A stretch of DNA of 64,000 nt from Candidatus Rhodoferax bjergmarkensis (GCA_016708345.1 JADJFX010000008.1:310001-374000); one strand, 5' to 3'. Shown: positions 40,821 to 50,177, numbered from the stretch's first letter. The notes: a model not told the origin generated them from the sequence alone. Made by a program: numbers and translations.

Positions 40821-41549
40821 ATGTCAAAACCTGTCAAAGTTGCCGTTTTACTGGCTGGCTGCGGTCACCTCGATGGTGCCGAAGTGCGCGAAGCCGTGCT
40901 CACCCTGTTGGCCCTGGACCAGATGGGTGCTGCATTCCAGTGTATTGCGCCCAATGCGCCGCAGCACCATGTGGTGAACCACGTCACCGGCGAGCCTATG
41001 GCCGGTGCGCAGCGCAACATACTCGAAGAATCCAGCCGCATCGCCCGAGTGGGGCAATGCCTGGATTTGGCGCAAGCCCGCGTGCAGGACTTTGACGCAC
41101 TCATCATGCCCGGCGGTTATGGCGTGGCCAAAAATCATTGCTCGTTTGCTTTTCAGGGTGCGGATGCCGACGTGCGCCCGGATGTGGCGGCCTTTGTGCG
41201 CGGTTTTTTTGAAGCCCAAAAGCCAGTCGGTGCAATCTGTATTGCGCCTGCCCTGGTTGCCCTGGTCCTGCACCAGTTGAACGACGGCGCTGGGCTGACG
41301 CTGGGCAATGATGCGGGCTGCGCCAGTGCGATGCAGCAACTGGGGCAGCAGCACCACAGCACACCAAGCGCGCGTGACATCGTGATCGACGAAGCCCACA
41401 AACTCGTCTCAACCCCCGCCTACATGTTTGACGACGCCCGGTTAAGCGACGTTTTCACCGGCATAGAACGCTGCGTGGCGGAAGTGCTCAAGCGGGTCAG
41501 CACCGCTGGGCAAACGCCTCAAACCCTTCAATCGCCAGCGGTCGGCTGA
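40821..41549 (+). CDS. elbB: Glyoxalase/DJ-1 superfamily protein ElbB
   Basis: The 242-residue protein has the ElbB pattern: VAVLLAGCGHLDGAEVREAVLTLLALDQMGA, IMPGGYGVAKN and the nucleophile-elbow Cys in GAICIAPALVAL. ElbB (formerly an isoprenoid-biosynthesis annotation) is a glyoxalase-like enzyme. ATG 40821 follows GGAGGAATCCC; the open frame from 40767 precedes that site. The last 53 bp overlap the convergent GGDEF-EAL gene. Confidence 0.9.
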   Translation: MSKPVKVAVLLAGCGHLDGAEVREAVLTLLALDQMGAAFQCIAPNAPQHHVVNHVTGEPMAGAQRNILEESSRIARVGQCLDLAQARVQDFDALIMPGGYGVAKNHCSFAFQGADADVRPDVAAFVRGFFEAQKPVGAICIAPALVALVLHQLNDGAGLTLGNDAGCASAMQQLGQQHHSTPSARDIVIDEAHKLVSTPAYMFDDARLSDVFTGIERCVAEVLKRVSTAGQTPQTLQSPAVG

Positions 41550-44500
41550 AGAAATAACCCTGATGGGCATGGCAGCCTGCATGGGCCAGAAAGTCGCGCT
41601 GTGCTGCCGTCTCCACCCCCTCGGAGATCACGCCCAGCCCCAGGCTATGGGCCAGTGCCACGATGGTCTTGGCAATGGCTGCATCGTTGGGGTCCACATG
41701 GATGTCGCGCACAAAGGACTGGTCGATTTTCAGCTGGTCCAGCGGCAGGCGCTTGAGGTAGCTCAGCGACGAATACCCGGTGCCAAAGTCATCCAGCGAA
41801 AAGCCCACGCCTCTGGCCTTGAGGGCAAACATTTTCCCGATCACTTCGTCCACGTTGGACACCAGCAGGCTTTCGGTCAACTCCAGTTTGAGCCGGTGGG
41901 GGTTGGCACCCGTGCTCTTGAGCACCGCCAGCACCTGCTCTACAAAGTCAATCTGGCGGAACTGGTGGGCGCTGACGTTCACCGCCACCGTGAGGTGAGC
42001 CATTGCGGCTTTGCCCGACCATGCGACCAGTTGCTTGCAGGCCGTCTCCAGCACCCAGTGCCCCAAATTCAGGATCAGCCCCGTTTCTTCAGCCAGCCCA
42101 ATAAACTCCATGGGCGGAATCATGCCGCGCACGGGGTGCTGCCAACGCACCAGCGCCTCGGCCCCGGTGATGCGGCCGTCGTCATCGACCTGGGGCTGAT
42201 AGTGCAGCAGCAACTGGCTCTGGCGCAGCCCCTCGCGCAAGTCGGTTTCCAGTTCGGTGCGCGCCATGACCACCGACTGCATCTGCGGGTCAAAAAAGCG
42301 CAAGGTGTTGCGCCCTGCCGCCTTGGCCTGGTACATGGCAAGGTCAGCTTGTTTGAGCAACTCTTCCACGGTGTCGGTGGGGCGGTTGAACAAGGCAATG
42401 CCAATGCTGACGGTGCAAAGATAAGGCGTGCCTTGCAGGTCGTAAGGCTCTTTGAAAGCCTCCAAAATTTTCTCAGCCACCACCCTGGCCAATGCGGCTG
42501 CGTCCAGCGCGATCAGACTCAAGCCTTCCATCATGATGACGAACTCATCGCCGCCCAAGCGGGCAATGGTGTCCTCCTCACGCACGGTAGCGCTCAGACG
42601 CCTGGCCACCTGGTCGAGCAGCATATCGCCCTTGTCATGGCCCAGGGTGTCGTTGAGGGTTTTGAAATTGTCAACATCAATAAAGAACAAAGCACCCGCG
42701 CTGTCACTGCGCGAGCCGGCCAACAAAGCGTGGCGCAAACGGTCTATCAGCAAGCGGCGATTGGGCAGATTGGTCAGCGGATCGTAAAACGCGAGGTGGT
42801 TGATCTCTTCTTCAGCCGTCTTGCGGTGAGAAATGTCAATAAAGGAGGCCACGTAGTTGGTGATGGCACCATCGGGGCCCCTGACAGCGGAGATATTGGC
42901 CCACTGCGGGTACACCTCGCCATTTTTGCGCCGGTTCCATATCTCGCCCTTCCAGGCACCGGTGGTGTTGATGCTGGCCCACAGCGCTTGGTAGAACGTG
43001 CTGTTGTGCCGGCCTGAGCTGAACATGCGAGGTGTCTGGCCAATTGCTTCCAGCGGCGAGTAACCAGTGATTTCGCTGCAAGCCCGGTTGATGCGCAGAA
43101 TGCTCATGTCCGCATCGGTAATGATCATGCCTTCTTGCGATTCAAAAGCGGTGGCGGCCACGCGAAGATCGGACTCGGCCCGCTTGCGCTCGGTGATGTC
43201 CTGCAAACTGAACTGAAGCAGCGTCTTGCCCGCATGTTCGAATGTCATCAGGTTCACTTCAGCATCCCAAATCTCACCATCGGGGCGACGGTGACGCCAC
43301 TCAAAAACGTGGGAACCATCGCGCAAAACAGCCGCGACATGCTCACCAACCGACTCGGTTGTGGTGCGACCATCGTACTGAAGAGGTGCTCCCACATCTT
43401 CAGGGCTCAATGCCAGCACTGTTTCCCGGCTGTCTAGACGGTAAATATCAATCATCGCCTGGTTGCAATCCACCAATCTTCCCGTTGCGGGGTCCATGAC
43501 GGCCAGCGCAGTACGAGAGCCCGCAAACAAGACCTTGTTGTAGGCTTCGCTGTCCTGCAGGGCTTGCTGCGCCTGCTCACGCTGGGCGGTCTGGGTCAAC
43601 ACAATTCGCTCATGGGCGCGCTGTCGTTTTTGATACAGCAGCAGGCTCACACTCGCCACCAGTGCCAGTGCGCCAAACAAACCGCCCTGCCCATAGGCAT
43701 CGTGCCGCCATGCGGCAAAAACTTCGTTGATGTCGCGCGATGCGGTCACAACCAGGGGCTTGTCCATATGCAAGTCTGCCGGGTTGACGGTTCGAAAGGC
43801 CACCATGCGGTTCGCCCCGATGAGCGTCACCGGTGCCGTGAACACATTGTCAACCCGCCCCGTTTGAAGATGCCGCGTAAACAAGGTGTCCGGCGTTGTC
43901 ATGTCCTTGCCCGCCAGATCGGGCCGCTCGGGGGCCATCAAAAACAGCTTGCCATCGCCATGCAGCAGTGCTGTTTTCACATCTGGCGCATGCCGCACCG
44001 CATCGAGCAGGGTGAAAAAATACTCCGGCACCACACTCACGATGACAATGCCGGCGAACTCACCATCGGGCCCTTCAATAGTGCGAAACAGGCTGATCAC
44101 AAAGGTGTTGAGCACCGTCTGGAACGGCGCACTCACATGCAAAACCTTGGGGTCCGGGTTTTTGAGCGCGGTCTGAAAATACTCCCGGTGGGTAAAGTTT
44201 TGCCCCACCAGCTTTGCGTTGCTGGACGCGATGACATTGCCATCCGCAGCAATCACCAGAATCGGCCTGATACCGAGCAGCGTGTCATTGATGACCTGCA
44301 ACTCACGGTTGGCACCTTTGAGCCCGTCGTTTTGCTGCATCCACGAAGGAATATCGTGGATGATGTTTTCAATGACTTGGTTGGCCAGGCGCAACTGCGG
44401 CGTCAGGTTTTTTTCAATCACCGCCGTGTGGCTGGCCAGGCGCTCGCGCTCCTGGGTGTCAATTTGCCGGTAGTCATGCAACTTTGCGTAAACAATAAAC

Positions 44501-44640
44501 CCCGCCACGACCGACAACACACCCAACAGCAACAGCCATTCGGTCAGTCCGCGGTGATTTTGTTTGGCAGGAGTGGTTGAGGTCAAATGGAATCCAGCAA
44601 GTTGGTGTTTGCGCCAAAGAAAGGCAAAGGCTACGCACAT
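41497..44640 (-). CDS. dCache-PAS-PAS-GGDEF-EAL signalling protein
   Basis: The 1047-residue inner-membrane protein has an N-terminal membrane segment (WLLLLGVLSVVAGFIVYA), a large periplasmic double-Cache-type sensor (about 60-310) and a second membrane segment (GLFGALALVASVSLLLY). Two PAS domains follow (about 360-605), then a GGDEF domain with intact LGGDEFVIM and an EAL domain with EALVRWQHPVRG and DDFGTGYSSLSYL. It may both make and break c-di-GMP in response to an external signal. The start could be a later Met or Val; the first 20 residues are unusual. The stop end overlaps elbB by 53 bp. Confidence 0.9.
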   Translation of the reverse strand: MCVAFAFLWRKHQLAGFHLTSTTPAKQNHRGLTEWLLLLGVLSVVAGFIVYAKLHDYRQIDTQERERLASHTAVIEKNLTPQLRLANQVIENIIHDIPSWMQQNDGLKGANRELQVINDTLLGIRPILVIAADGNVIASSNAKLVGQNFTHREYFQTALKNPDPKVLHVSAPFQTVLNTFVISLFRTIEGPDGEFAGIVIVSVVPEYFFTLLDAVRHAPDVKTALLHGDGKLFLMAPERPDLAGKDMTTPDTLFTRHLQTGRVDNVFTAPVTLIGANRMVAFRTVNPADLHMDKPLVVTASRDINEVFAAWRHDAYGQGGLFGALALVASVSLLLYQKRQRAHERIVLTQTAQREQAQQALQDSEAYNKVLFAGSRTALAVMDPATGRLVDCNQAMIDIYRLDSRETVLALSPEDVGAPLQYDGRTTTESVGEHVAAVLRDGSHVFEWRHRRPDGEIWDAEVNLMTFEHAGKTLLQFSLQDITERKRAESDLRVAATAFESQEGMIITDADMSILRINRACSEITGYSPLEAIGQTPRMFSSGRHNSTFYQALWASINTTGAWKGEIWNRRKNGEVYPQWANISAVRGPDGAITNYVASFIDISHRKTAEEEINHLAFYDPLTNLPNRRLLIDRLRHALLAGSRSDSAGALFFIDVDNFKTLNDTLGHDKGDMLLDQVARRLSATVREEDTIARLGGDEFVIMMEGLSLIALDAAALARVVAEKILEAFKEPYDLQGTPYLCTVSIGIALFNRPTDTVEELLKQADLAMYQAKAAGRNTLRFFDPQMQSVVMARTELETDLREGLRQSQLLLHYQPQVDDDGRITGAEALVRWQHPVRGMIPPMEFIGLAEETGLILNLGHWVLETACKQLVAWSGKAAMAHLTVAVNVSAHQFRQIDFVEQVLAVLKSTGANPHRLKLELTESLLVSNVDEVIGKMFALKARGVGFSLDDFGTGYSSLSYLKRLPLDQLKIDQSFVRDIHVDPNDAAIAKTIVALAHSLGLGVISEGVETAAQRDFLAHAGCHAHQGYFFSRPLAIEGFEAFAQRC

Positions 44641-44749
44641 TTGAATGCGCGGTCAACTGTCATATTTGTGCACCAAAAGCCCAAACCAGCTTGTGCTTAG
44701 CGCGCGGTATGCAGGGTTTAAGGCAATTTTGTTGCACGTTTTGCTATGG

Positions 44750-44795
44750 TTTATATAGCTGGTTACGCAAAGCCCACCTGCGCAACAGTCACTTT
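44750..44795 (+). repeat. Palindromic repeat copy 7, intergenic
   Basis: TGCTATGGTTTATATAGCTGGTTACGCA, then CACCTGCGCAAC. A diverged copy between the GGDEF-EAL and AraC genes. Confidence 0.6.
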
Positions 44796-44797
44796 TT

Positions 44798-45889
44798 TCA
44801 TACAAACTTGGGTGATGCCGCACGAACGGCCCCGTCCTTTGCTGTGCTGGCGGCACCACCCCGAATGGCTGCCAGCGTCCGCCAATCCCCGGGGCTGTGC
44901 CCGGTCCAGCGCTTGAAAGCGCGGTTGAAGGCGCTGGCTTCGGAAAAGCCGAGCGCAAGCGCAAGACTGGCAAACGATTCGGCGCTGTCTGCCACCAAAG
45001 CGCAGGCCTTGTCCTTGCGCACCGCGTCAATCAGTTGCGTGTAGCTCAAGCCCTGCGCCTGCAGGCGGCGTGCGAAAACGCGCTCACTGAGCTTGAAGTG
45101 CTGCGCCACCTGCGCCCTGGGCGGCACGCCCTGCACCAAACGGCTGGTGAGCCACTCGCGCACTTGCGCCAGAAAATCCGGGGCCGTGGCGAGCGCTGCC
45201 AGCCGCGCTGCGGCGTACTCGCGGTGCAAGGTGGCCAGCTGGGCATCGGCTTGGGGCAGGGGGTGGTCCAGCATGGCATTGTCCAGCTGCAATCCACTGA
45301 AAGCCTGGTTGAAATCGACCTCGGCCTGAAACACCTGTTGGTACAGCGCCAGCGGCCCCAACTGGCTGTGGCCAAACTGCACTCTGGCCGGGTTAACCGG
45401 TGCCCCCAGCACCCAGCGGCTGAAGGTGACCACCGCTGCCAGCACGGCCTCCAGCTGGTGTGGGCTGAAGGCCAGCTCGCCTTGCTGAGGGTGGTAGATG
45501 AGCCAGCTTTTTTCGTCCCCGGCAAGGATTTGAAAGCGCCCGCCATCGCTGATCAGGCGCTGGAACTGCTGCACCATGGCGAGGGCGTCGCGCAGCGTTG
45601 GTGACGATTGCAAAATGAAACTGACCACGTTGAAACTGGCCGGCCCCACCAGTTGACCGGCCTTGAGGCCAAAGCCGGGGTCGGCCGTCAACTCAGCCGC
45701 TGCGCGCCACAGCCGCGTGATGTCATCAATCGGCCAGCGTGCATCTTGGAGCTGGCTGGTGTTCAGTCCGGCATGGGCCAGCAGTTGCTCAACCGTCAGG
45801 CCATGGCGCTGCGCTGCGTTCAGCAGCGTAGTGACCCAACTCAGGGCTACGCTGGCATCTAAGGGTCCATTACGTAATAACTTGTGCAT
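44798..45889 (-). CDS. AraC-family regulator with MITE-derived N-terminus
   Basis: The 363-residue protein has an AraC_binding_N-like domain (WVTTLLNAAQRHGLTVEQLLAHAGL, about 15-205) and a C-terminal double HTH (KLSERVFARRLQAQGLSYTQLIDAVRKDKA and ASLALALGFSEASAFNRAFKRWTGHSPGDW). The start ATG 45889 lies inside the MITE at 45863-46021, so the first nine codons (MHKLLRNGP) come from the element. A longer start at 45952 would also begin in the element. It may control the divergent FAD dehydrogenase. Confidence 0.88.
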   Translation of the reverse strand: MHKLLRNGPLDASVALSWVTTLLNAAQRHGLTVEQLLAHAGLNTSQLQDARWPIDDITRLWRAAAELTADPGFGLKAGQLVGPASFNVVSFILQSSPTLRDALAMVQQFQRLISDGGRFQILAGDEKSWLIYHPQQGELAFSPHQLEAVLAAVVTFSRWVLGAPVNPARVQFGHSQLGPLALYQQVFQAEVDFNQAFSGLQLDNAMLDHPLPQADAQLATLHREYAAARLAALATAPDFLAQVREWLTSRLVQGVPPRAQVAQHFKLSERVFARRLQAQGLSYTQLIDAVRKDKACALVADSAESFASLALALGFSEASAFNRAFKRWTGHSPGDWRTLAAIRGGAASTAKDGAVRAASPKFV

Positions 45890-46021
45890 TTGGCCGTCGG
45901 GTTTGGGATGCAGAGTCAGGCGCAAAGCGCGCCGTTTAGCTCCGCTAAACAAGCGATTTGTAACGACGCTATGCGCCCAAGGCTGACGAGCAATATGCGC
46001 ATGTTATTGTGCAATGGACCC
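45863..46021. mobile_element. MITE-like element, copy C (159 bp), diverged family
   Basis: GGGTCCATT starts the left end and AATGGACCC closes the right; beyond that the ends stay similar (ATAAC, TGCAT). A 3-bp target duplication TAA (45860-45862 and 46022-46024) flanks it. The middle shares a core of about 75 bp with copies A and B: GGGATGCAG, CAGGCGCAA, GTTTAGC-GCTAAAC, AACGACGC and ATGC-CCC. It sits over the start of the AraC gene. Confidence 0.75.
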
Positions 46022-46107
46022 TAAGGTCATGATCGATGGCTCCTGCGGTCAAGGGGGTCACCATGATAATTCTTTCAAGTCAATCACATAAAAATTGGAG
46101 CAGGGCC

Positions 46108-47727
46108 ATGAACACAAGCAGTGTGAAGTCGGATGTACTGGTCATCGGTGGCGGCTTGGCCGGGCTGGTCACGGCCATCGAGTGCCTGCGCGCGGGCAAG
46201 CGCGTCACCTTGGTGGACCGCGACACGCGCCAGCGCTTGGGCGGGCAGGCGCTGTGGGCGTTTGGCGGCATGGCGCTGGTGGACACGCCAGTGCAGCGGC
46301 GCATGAAACTCAAGGATTCGCCCGAGCGGGCGCTGCGCGATTGGTTGCGCTACGGCGAGCTCGATGCGATGGATGTGTGGCCGCGCCAGTGGGCTCAGTA
46401 CTATGTGGAGCATTCGCGCGAGCAGGTGTACGACTGGGTGATTCAGCACGGCGTCAAGTTCCTGCCTGCGGTCAACTGGGTGGAGCGCGGCATGCTGGGC
46501 AATGGCAATTCGCTGCCGCGTTATCACATCCTGTGGGGCACGGCGCAGCGCTTCACCCAGCAAATGATTGCGGCCCTGCACCAGGCCAATACCGGTAACC
46601 GCCTGACCCTTCTCAGCAACCACGAGGTTGTGAAACTCGAATCACAAGGCGGCGTGGTCACGGGCGCCCACGCCATCAACCACGACACCGGAGGCAGTGT
46701 GCAGTTTGCCGCGCAGGCGGTGGTGCTGGCCATGGGCGGCATCAACGGCAGCCACGAGCAGGTGCGCGCCAACTGGCCCGCAAGCCGCCCACTGCCCGCC
46801 ACCATGCTCAATGGCGCGCACCCTTTTTGCAACGGCAAGCTGCACCACCTGGTGGCAGGTTTGGGCGGGCATGTCACCCACGCCGGGGAAATGTGGAACT
46901 ACGCCGCCGGGGTGCCGCACCCACAGCCTCACTTTCCGGGGCATGGCCTGTCCCACATTCCGTGCAAATCGGCGCTGTGGCTGGACCACACCGGGCGGCG
47001 CATCGGCCCTCAGCCCCTGATCACCAGTTTTGACACCAGCGACCTGTGCCGCACAGTGGCCGCCCAGGCAAAGCCCTACACCTGGCACCTGCTGAACTGG
47101 CGCATTGCGGCCAAGGAGCTGGCCCTGTCGGGCGCTGAGCACAACCAGCGCATTCGAGACCGCCAGTTCCCGATGCTGATGAAGGAAATGCTGTTTGGCA
47201 ACCACCGCCTGGTGCGCCAGATGCTGGCCGAGAGCCGTCACTTCCTGGTGGCCGACACACTGGCTGAGTTGGCAGCCAAGATGAATGCCCTGGCGGATAC
47301 GTCCGATGTGCAGGCTGAGGTGCTGCAGCAAACGGCGGATGATTTTGATGCCAACTTCCAGCGCGGCCTGTCCGTGGTGAATGACGACCAGATTCGCCGC
47401 ATCGAGCATGCACGCCACTGGCCACCCGAGCGCCTGCGCACCTGCAAACCTGCGCCCTTGCAAGCCCATGGTTCCGGGCCGTTCATTGCCATCCAGTTGC
47501 AGCTCATCACACGCAAAAGTCTGGGCGGGCTCAAGACCGATTTGCAAAGCCGGGTGCTCACCGACTCCGATCAGGCGATTGAAGGTTTGTACTGCGTGGG
47601 GGAGGCGGCCGGTTTTGGCGGTGGCGGTGCCTGCGGCAAACGTTCGCTGGAAGGCACCTTTCTGCCCGGCTGTGTAATGACGGCGCGAGCGGCGGCGCGT
47701 TCGATCAACGCCGGTCTGGGTCGTTGA
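46108..47727 (+). CDS. FAD-binding dehydrogenase (fumarate reductase/KSTD type)
   Basis: The 539-residue flavoprotein has the dinucleotide motif VLVIGGGLAGLVTAIECLRAGKRVTLVD at residues 11-38, then LGGQALWAFGGMALVD. The FAD-binding C-terminal motif is GLYCVGEAAGFGGGGACGKRSLEGTFLPGC. It is related to 3-ketosteroid dehydrogenase and fumarate reductase flavoproteins; the substrate is not known. ATG 46108 has the site TTGGAGCAGG. It faces the AraC gene across the MITE. Confidence 0.88.
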   Translation: MNTSSVKSDVLVIGGGLAGLVTAIECLRAGKRVTLVDRDTRQRLGGQALWAFGGMALVDTPVQRRMKLKDSPERALRDWLRYGELDAMDVWPRQWAQYYVEHSREQVYDWVIQHGVKFLPAVNWVERGMLGNGNSLPRYHILWGTAQRFTQQMIAALHQANTGNRLTLLSNHEVVKLESQGGVVTGAHAINHDTGGSVQFAAQAVVLAMGGINGSHEQVRANWPASRPLPATMLNGAHPFCNGKLHHLVAGLGGHVTHAGEMWNYAAGVPHPQPHFPGHGLSHIPCKSALWLDHTGRRIGPQPLITSFDTSDLCRTVAAQAKPYTWHLLNWRIAAKELALSGAEHNQRIRDRQFPMLMKEMLFGNHRLVRQMLAESRHFLVADTLAELAAKMNALADTSDVQAEVLQQTADDFDANFQRGLSVVNDDQIRRIEHARHWPPERLRTCKPAPLQAHGSGPFIAIQLQLITRKSLGGLKTDLQSRVLTDSDQAIEGLYCVGEAAGFGGGGACGKRSLEGTFLPGCVMTARAAARSINAGLGR

Positions 47728-47770
47728 CGAGGCACCCGATGGCAGTTTCTGAATCGACCTGGAAAATGCA

Positions 47771-47820
47771 TCTTGCGCAAGCAGGACGGGCGTGGGCAGC
47801 TATTTTAAAAATAGCAAAAC
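47771..47820 (-). repeat. Palindromic repeat copy 8
   Basis: CTTGCGCAAGCAGGACGGGCG, then GCAGCTATTTTAAAAATAGCAAAA. It flanks the large inverted repeat and is a direct repeat of copy 9 at its other side. Confidence 0.8.
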
Positions 47821-47833
47821 TCCCGACTTCCGT

Positions 47834-48165
47834 TTCCCCCACTCCCCCCCGCCCCTCTCTCGCCCCGCCGGGCGAAAGAGGGGAGCCTTCAACAGCCCAT
47901 TTGGCCGCGTGTTCAAAATGGATGAGTTCTACGCCACGGCCAACATGGGGAAGCTGGGATGGGGGGTGTCTGGCCGATGTCGGGGGCCGACTCGGCTGCG
48001 GAGCGGGCCGGTTGCGGCTATGCCACCCCATCCCACCCCCCTCTGCCCCAACGCCAGATTGAGCGTGTACGTGTCTTGTTTAAACACGCGGCCAAATGGG
48101 CTGTTCAGGCTCCTCTTTCTCGCCCGGCGGGGCGAGAAAGAGGCGGGGGAGATAGAGTGGGGGAA
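47834..48165. repeat. Large imperfect inverted repeat, gene-free region
   Basis: The left arm (47834-47913) and right arm (48083-48165) are inverted copies of about 80 bp at roughly 85-90 percent, including GCCCATTTGGCCGCGTGTT and its complement and a GGCGGGGCGAGA-type block. About 170 bp of loop (47914-48082) contains a second G/C-rich imperfect inverted repeat. Small open frames here are not credible genes. It fills most of the 550-bp gap between the FAD dehydrogenase and the TPP enzyme. Confidence 0.75.
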
Positions 48166-48215
48166 GAAGACTCATCGCCCCCAGCGTCCGCTGGAAATTA
48201 GGAAAGAAAAGTGGC

Positions 48216-48265
48216 TTTTGCGCAAGCATTACGGGCGCAATAAGCTATCAAATAACTAGCAAAAT
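48216..48265 (-). repeat. Palindromic repeat copy 9
   Basis: TTTTGCGCAAGCATTACGGGCGCAA, then AGCTATCAAATAACTAGCAAAA. It ends 15 bp before the TPP enzyme start. Confidence 0.8.
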
Positions 48266-48280
48266 CAAGAGAGAAATATC

Positions 48281-49837
48281 ATGTCCAACGGCGCCCAAGC
48301 CCTGATCCGCACCCTGGTGGATGCCGGCATCACCACCTGTTTTACCAACCCCGGCACCTCCGAGATGCATTTTGTGGCGGCGCTTGACAGTGTGCCCGAG
48401 ATGCGCGCGGTGCTCGCGCTGTTTGAGGGGGTAGCCACCGGCGCGGCTGATGGCTACGCGCGCATGGCGGACAAACCCGCCGCCACGCTGTTGCACTTGG
48501 GCTGCGGCTTGGGCAACGGGCTGGCCAACCTGCACAACGCACGCAAGGGCCGGGTGCCAATGCTCAACATCGTGGGCGACCATGCCACCTACCACACGCA
48601 GTTTGATGCGCAGCTGCAGTCCGACATTGAAACCGTGGCGCGCAACGTGTCGCCCTGGGTGCGCACCTCCAAAAGCACGCAGGACTTGTGCAAGGACGCT
48701 GCCGAGGCCATAGGTGTGTGCCAAGGCCCACCGGGGCAGGTGGCCACGCTGATCCTGCCCGCCGATGTGTCGTGGGGCGAAGGCGGGGTGCCCGCTGCCC
48801 CGCCCAAAATCACCCCCCCGAAACCGGCAGACGACGCCACCGTGGCCGCCATTGCCCAGGCGCTGCAGGGAGGCGGCAAAAAAGCCATTTTGCTGGGGGG
48901 CCGCGCGCTGCGCGAGCCCGCACTGATGGCCGTGGCGCGCATCGCGGCCAAAACCGGTGCCAAGCTGTTTGCCGAAGTTTTCCCCACCCGCATCGAGCGC
49001 GGTGCGGGGCTGCCGCCGGTGGAGCGTATTGCCTACCTGGCTGAGCTCGCCTCGGTGCAGTTGAGCGGCCTGGACCACCTGATTCTGGTCGATGCCAAAC
49101 CGCCGGTGTCCTTCTTTGCCTACCCCGGCAAAAAGAGCTACCTGGTGCCCGAGGGTTGCCAGCTGCACACGCTGGCGGCCTTCACGCAGGACGTGATCGG
49201 CAGTCTGGACAAACTGGCCAAGGCGGTGAATGCGGGTCAGACCAAACCCGTGCTGCAAGCACCCAGACGTCCGGGCCGCCCGCGTGGCAAATTCACCGCC
49301 GACAAAGTATGCAAGGCCATCGGGCAGCTGATGCCGGACAACGCCATCCTCGTGGACGAAGCGCAGACCTCGGGCATCATGCTGCCGATGTACACCGCCG
49401 GTGCGCCGCGCCACGATGTGATCACGCTCACGGGCGGTGCCATCGGCCAGGGCCTGCCCAATGCGGTGGGCGCGGCCATTGCCTGCCCTGACCGCAAGGT
49501 GATTGCGCTGGCCGGTGACGGCTCGGCCATGTACACCATTCAGGCCCTGTGGACGCAAGCGCGCGAGAAGCTCGACGTCATCAACATCATCTTCAACAAC
49601 CGCTCCTATGCCATTTTGAACGTCGAGCTGCGGCGCGTGGGGGCCAGCGGCGCGGGTGACAAGGCCAAAGCCCAGCTTGATCTGCGCACACCGCCGATTG
49701 ATTTTGTGCAGCTGGCACAAGGCATGGGGGTCGCCGCCAAACGTGCCACCACCACCGATGAGTTTCTGGCGGCTTTTGAACACGCCCTGCGCACGCCGGG
49801 TCCGCACCTGATCGAGGCCATCGTGCCCCCAGCCTGA
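48281..49837 (+). CDS. Thiamine-pyrophosphate enzyme (acetolactate synthase large-subunit-like)
   Basis: The 518-residue protein has the three-domain TPP-enzyme layout: TPP_enzyme_N (FTNPGTSEMHFVAAL, FEGVATGAADGYARM), the central domain and TPP_enzyme_C with GDGSAMYTIQALWTQAREKLDVINIIFNN. Members act on 2-oxo acids; the substrate here is unknown. After IVPPA the frame stops at 49837, but 49838-49935 in another frame reads TGLKLRVLPHLLQSLANLPP and ends at a natural stop. One extra C in the C5 run at 49826-49830 would join them, so a frameshift (real or sequencing) is likely. Confidence 0.88.
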   Translation: MSNGAQALIRTLVDAGITTCFTNPGTSEMHFVAALDSVPEMRAVLALFEGVATGAADGYARMADKPAATLLHLGCGLGNGLANLHNARKGRVPMLNIVGDHATYHTQFDAQLQSDIETVARNVSPWVRTSKSTQDLCKDAAEAIGVCQGPPGQVATLILPADVSWGEGGVPAAPPKITPPKPADDATVAAIAQALQGGGKKAILLGGRALREPALMAVARIAAKTGAKLFAEVFPTRIERGAGLPPVERIAYLAELASVQLSGLDHLILVDAKPPVSFFAYPGKKSYLVPEGCQLHTLAAFTQDVIGSLDKLAKAVNAGQTKPVLQAPRRPGRPRGKFTADKVCKAIGQLMPDNAILVDEAQTSGIMLPMYTAGAPRHDVITLTGGAIGQGLPNAVGAAIACPDRKVIALAGDGSAMYTIQALWTQAREKLDVINIIFNNRSYAILNVELRRVGASGAGDKAKAQLDLRTPPIDFVQLAQGMGVAAKRATTTDEFLAAFEHALRTPGPHLIEAIVPPA

Positions 49838-50177
49838 CCGGGCTGAAACTGCGCGTGCTGCCGCACCTGCTGCAATCACTGGCCAACCTGCCCCCGCCAA
49901 TTGCGCGCGCGCTCAAGCGCAAGATTGCACCGTAACTTGAAAGGGTTTGGGCTCAAGCCATCCAGGAAAATAGTGATGAAAACAGCCGTTTGCGCACGTC
50001 TAATCTGCGCAAGCAGCTCCTGAATTTATAGCAAATTAAGGGAATTCCAAGTCCCTCTGGAGTACCCCCCGTTCGAAGGCGTCGCTTGTGAAAGTCTGTT
50101 TAAACGACTTTTTTAGATCGCACAATGTGTAAAATCGTCCACCAAGTGGTTGATATTCATCCATATTAAGGCCGAAT
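49838..50177. other. Gene-free stretch after the TPP gene
   Basis: Bases 49838-49935 are a probable frameshifted C-terminal tail of the TPP enzyme. Palindromic repeat copy 10 follows. The rest, up to the AAA start, holds an AT-rich promoter-like part around 50100-50170 (GTGTAAAATCG) and no gene. Confidence 0.5.
49988..50036 (-). repeat. Palindromic repeat copy 10
   Basis: GTTTGCGCACGTCTAATCTGCGCAAGCAGCT, then a loop and TATAGCAAATT, with the stem damaged. Confidence 0.7.

Noticed and set aside
47792..48259. A 155-residue open frame in the large inverted repeat
   Set aside because: Composition is dictated by the G/C-rich repeats; there is no ribosome site and no domain.
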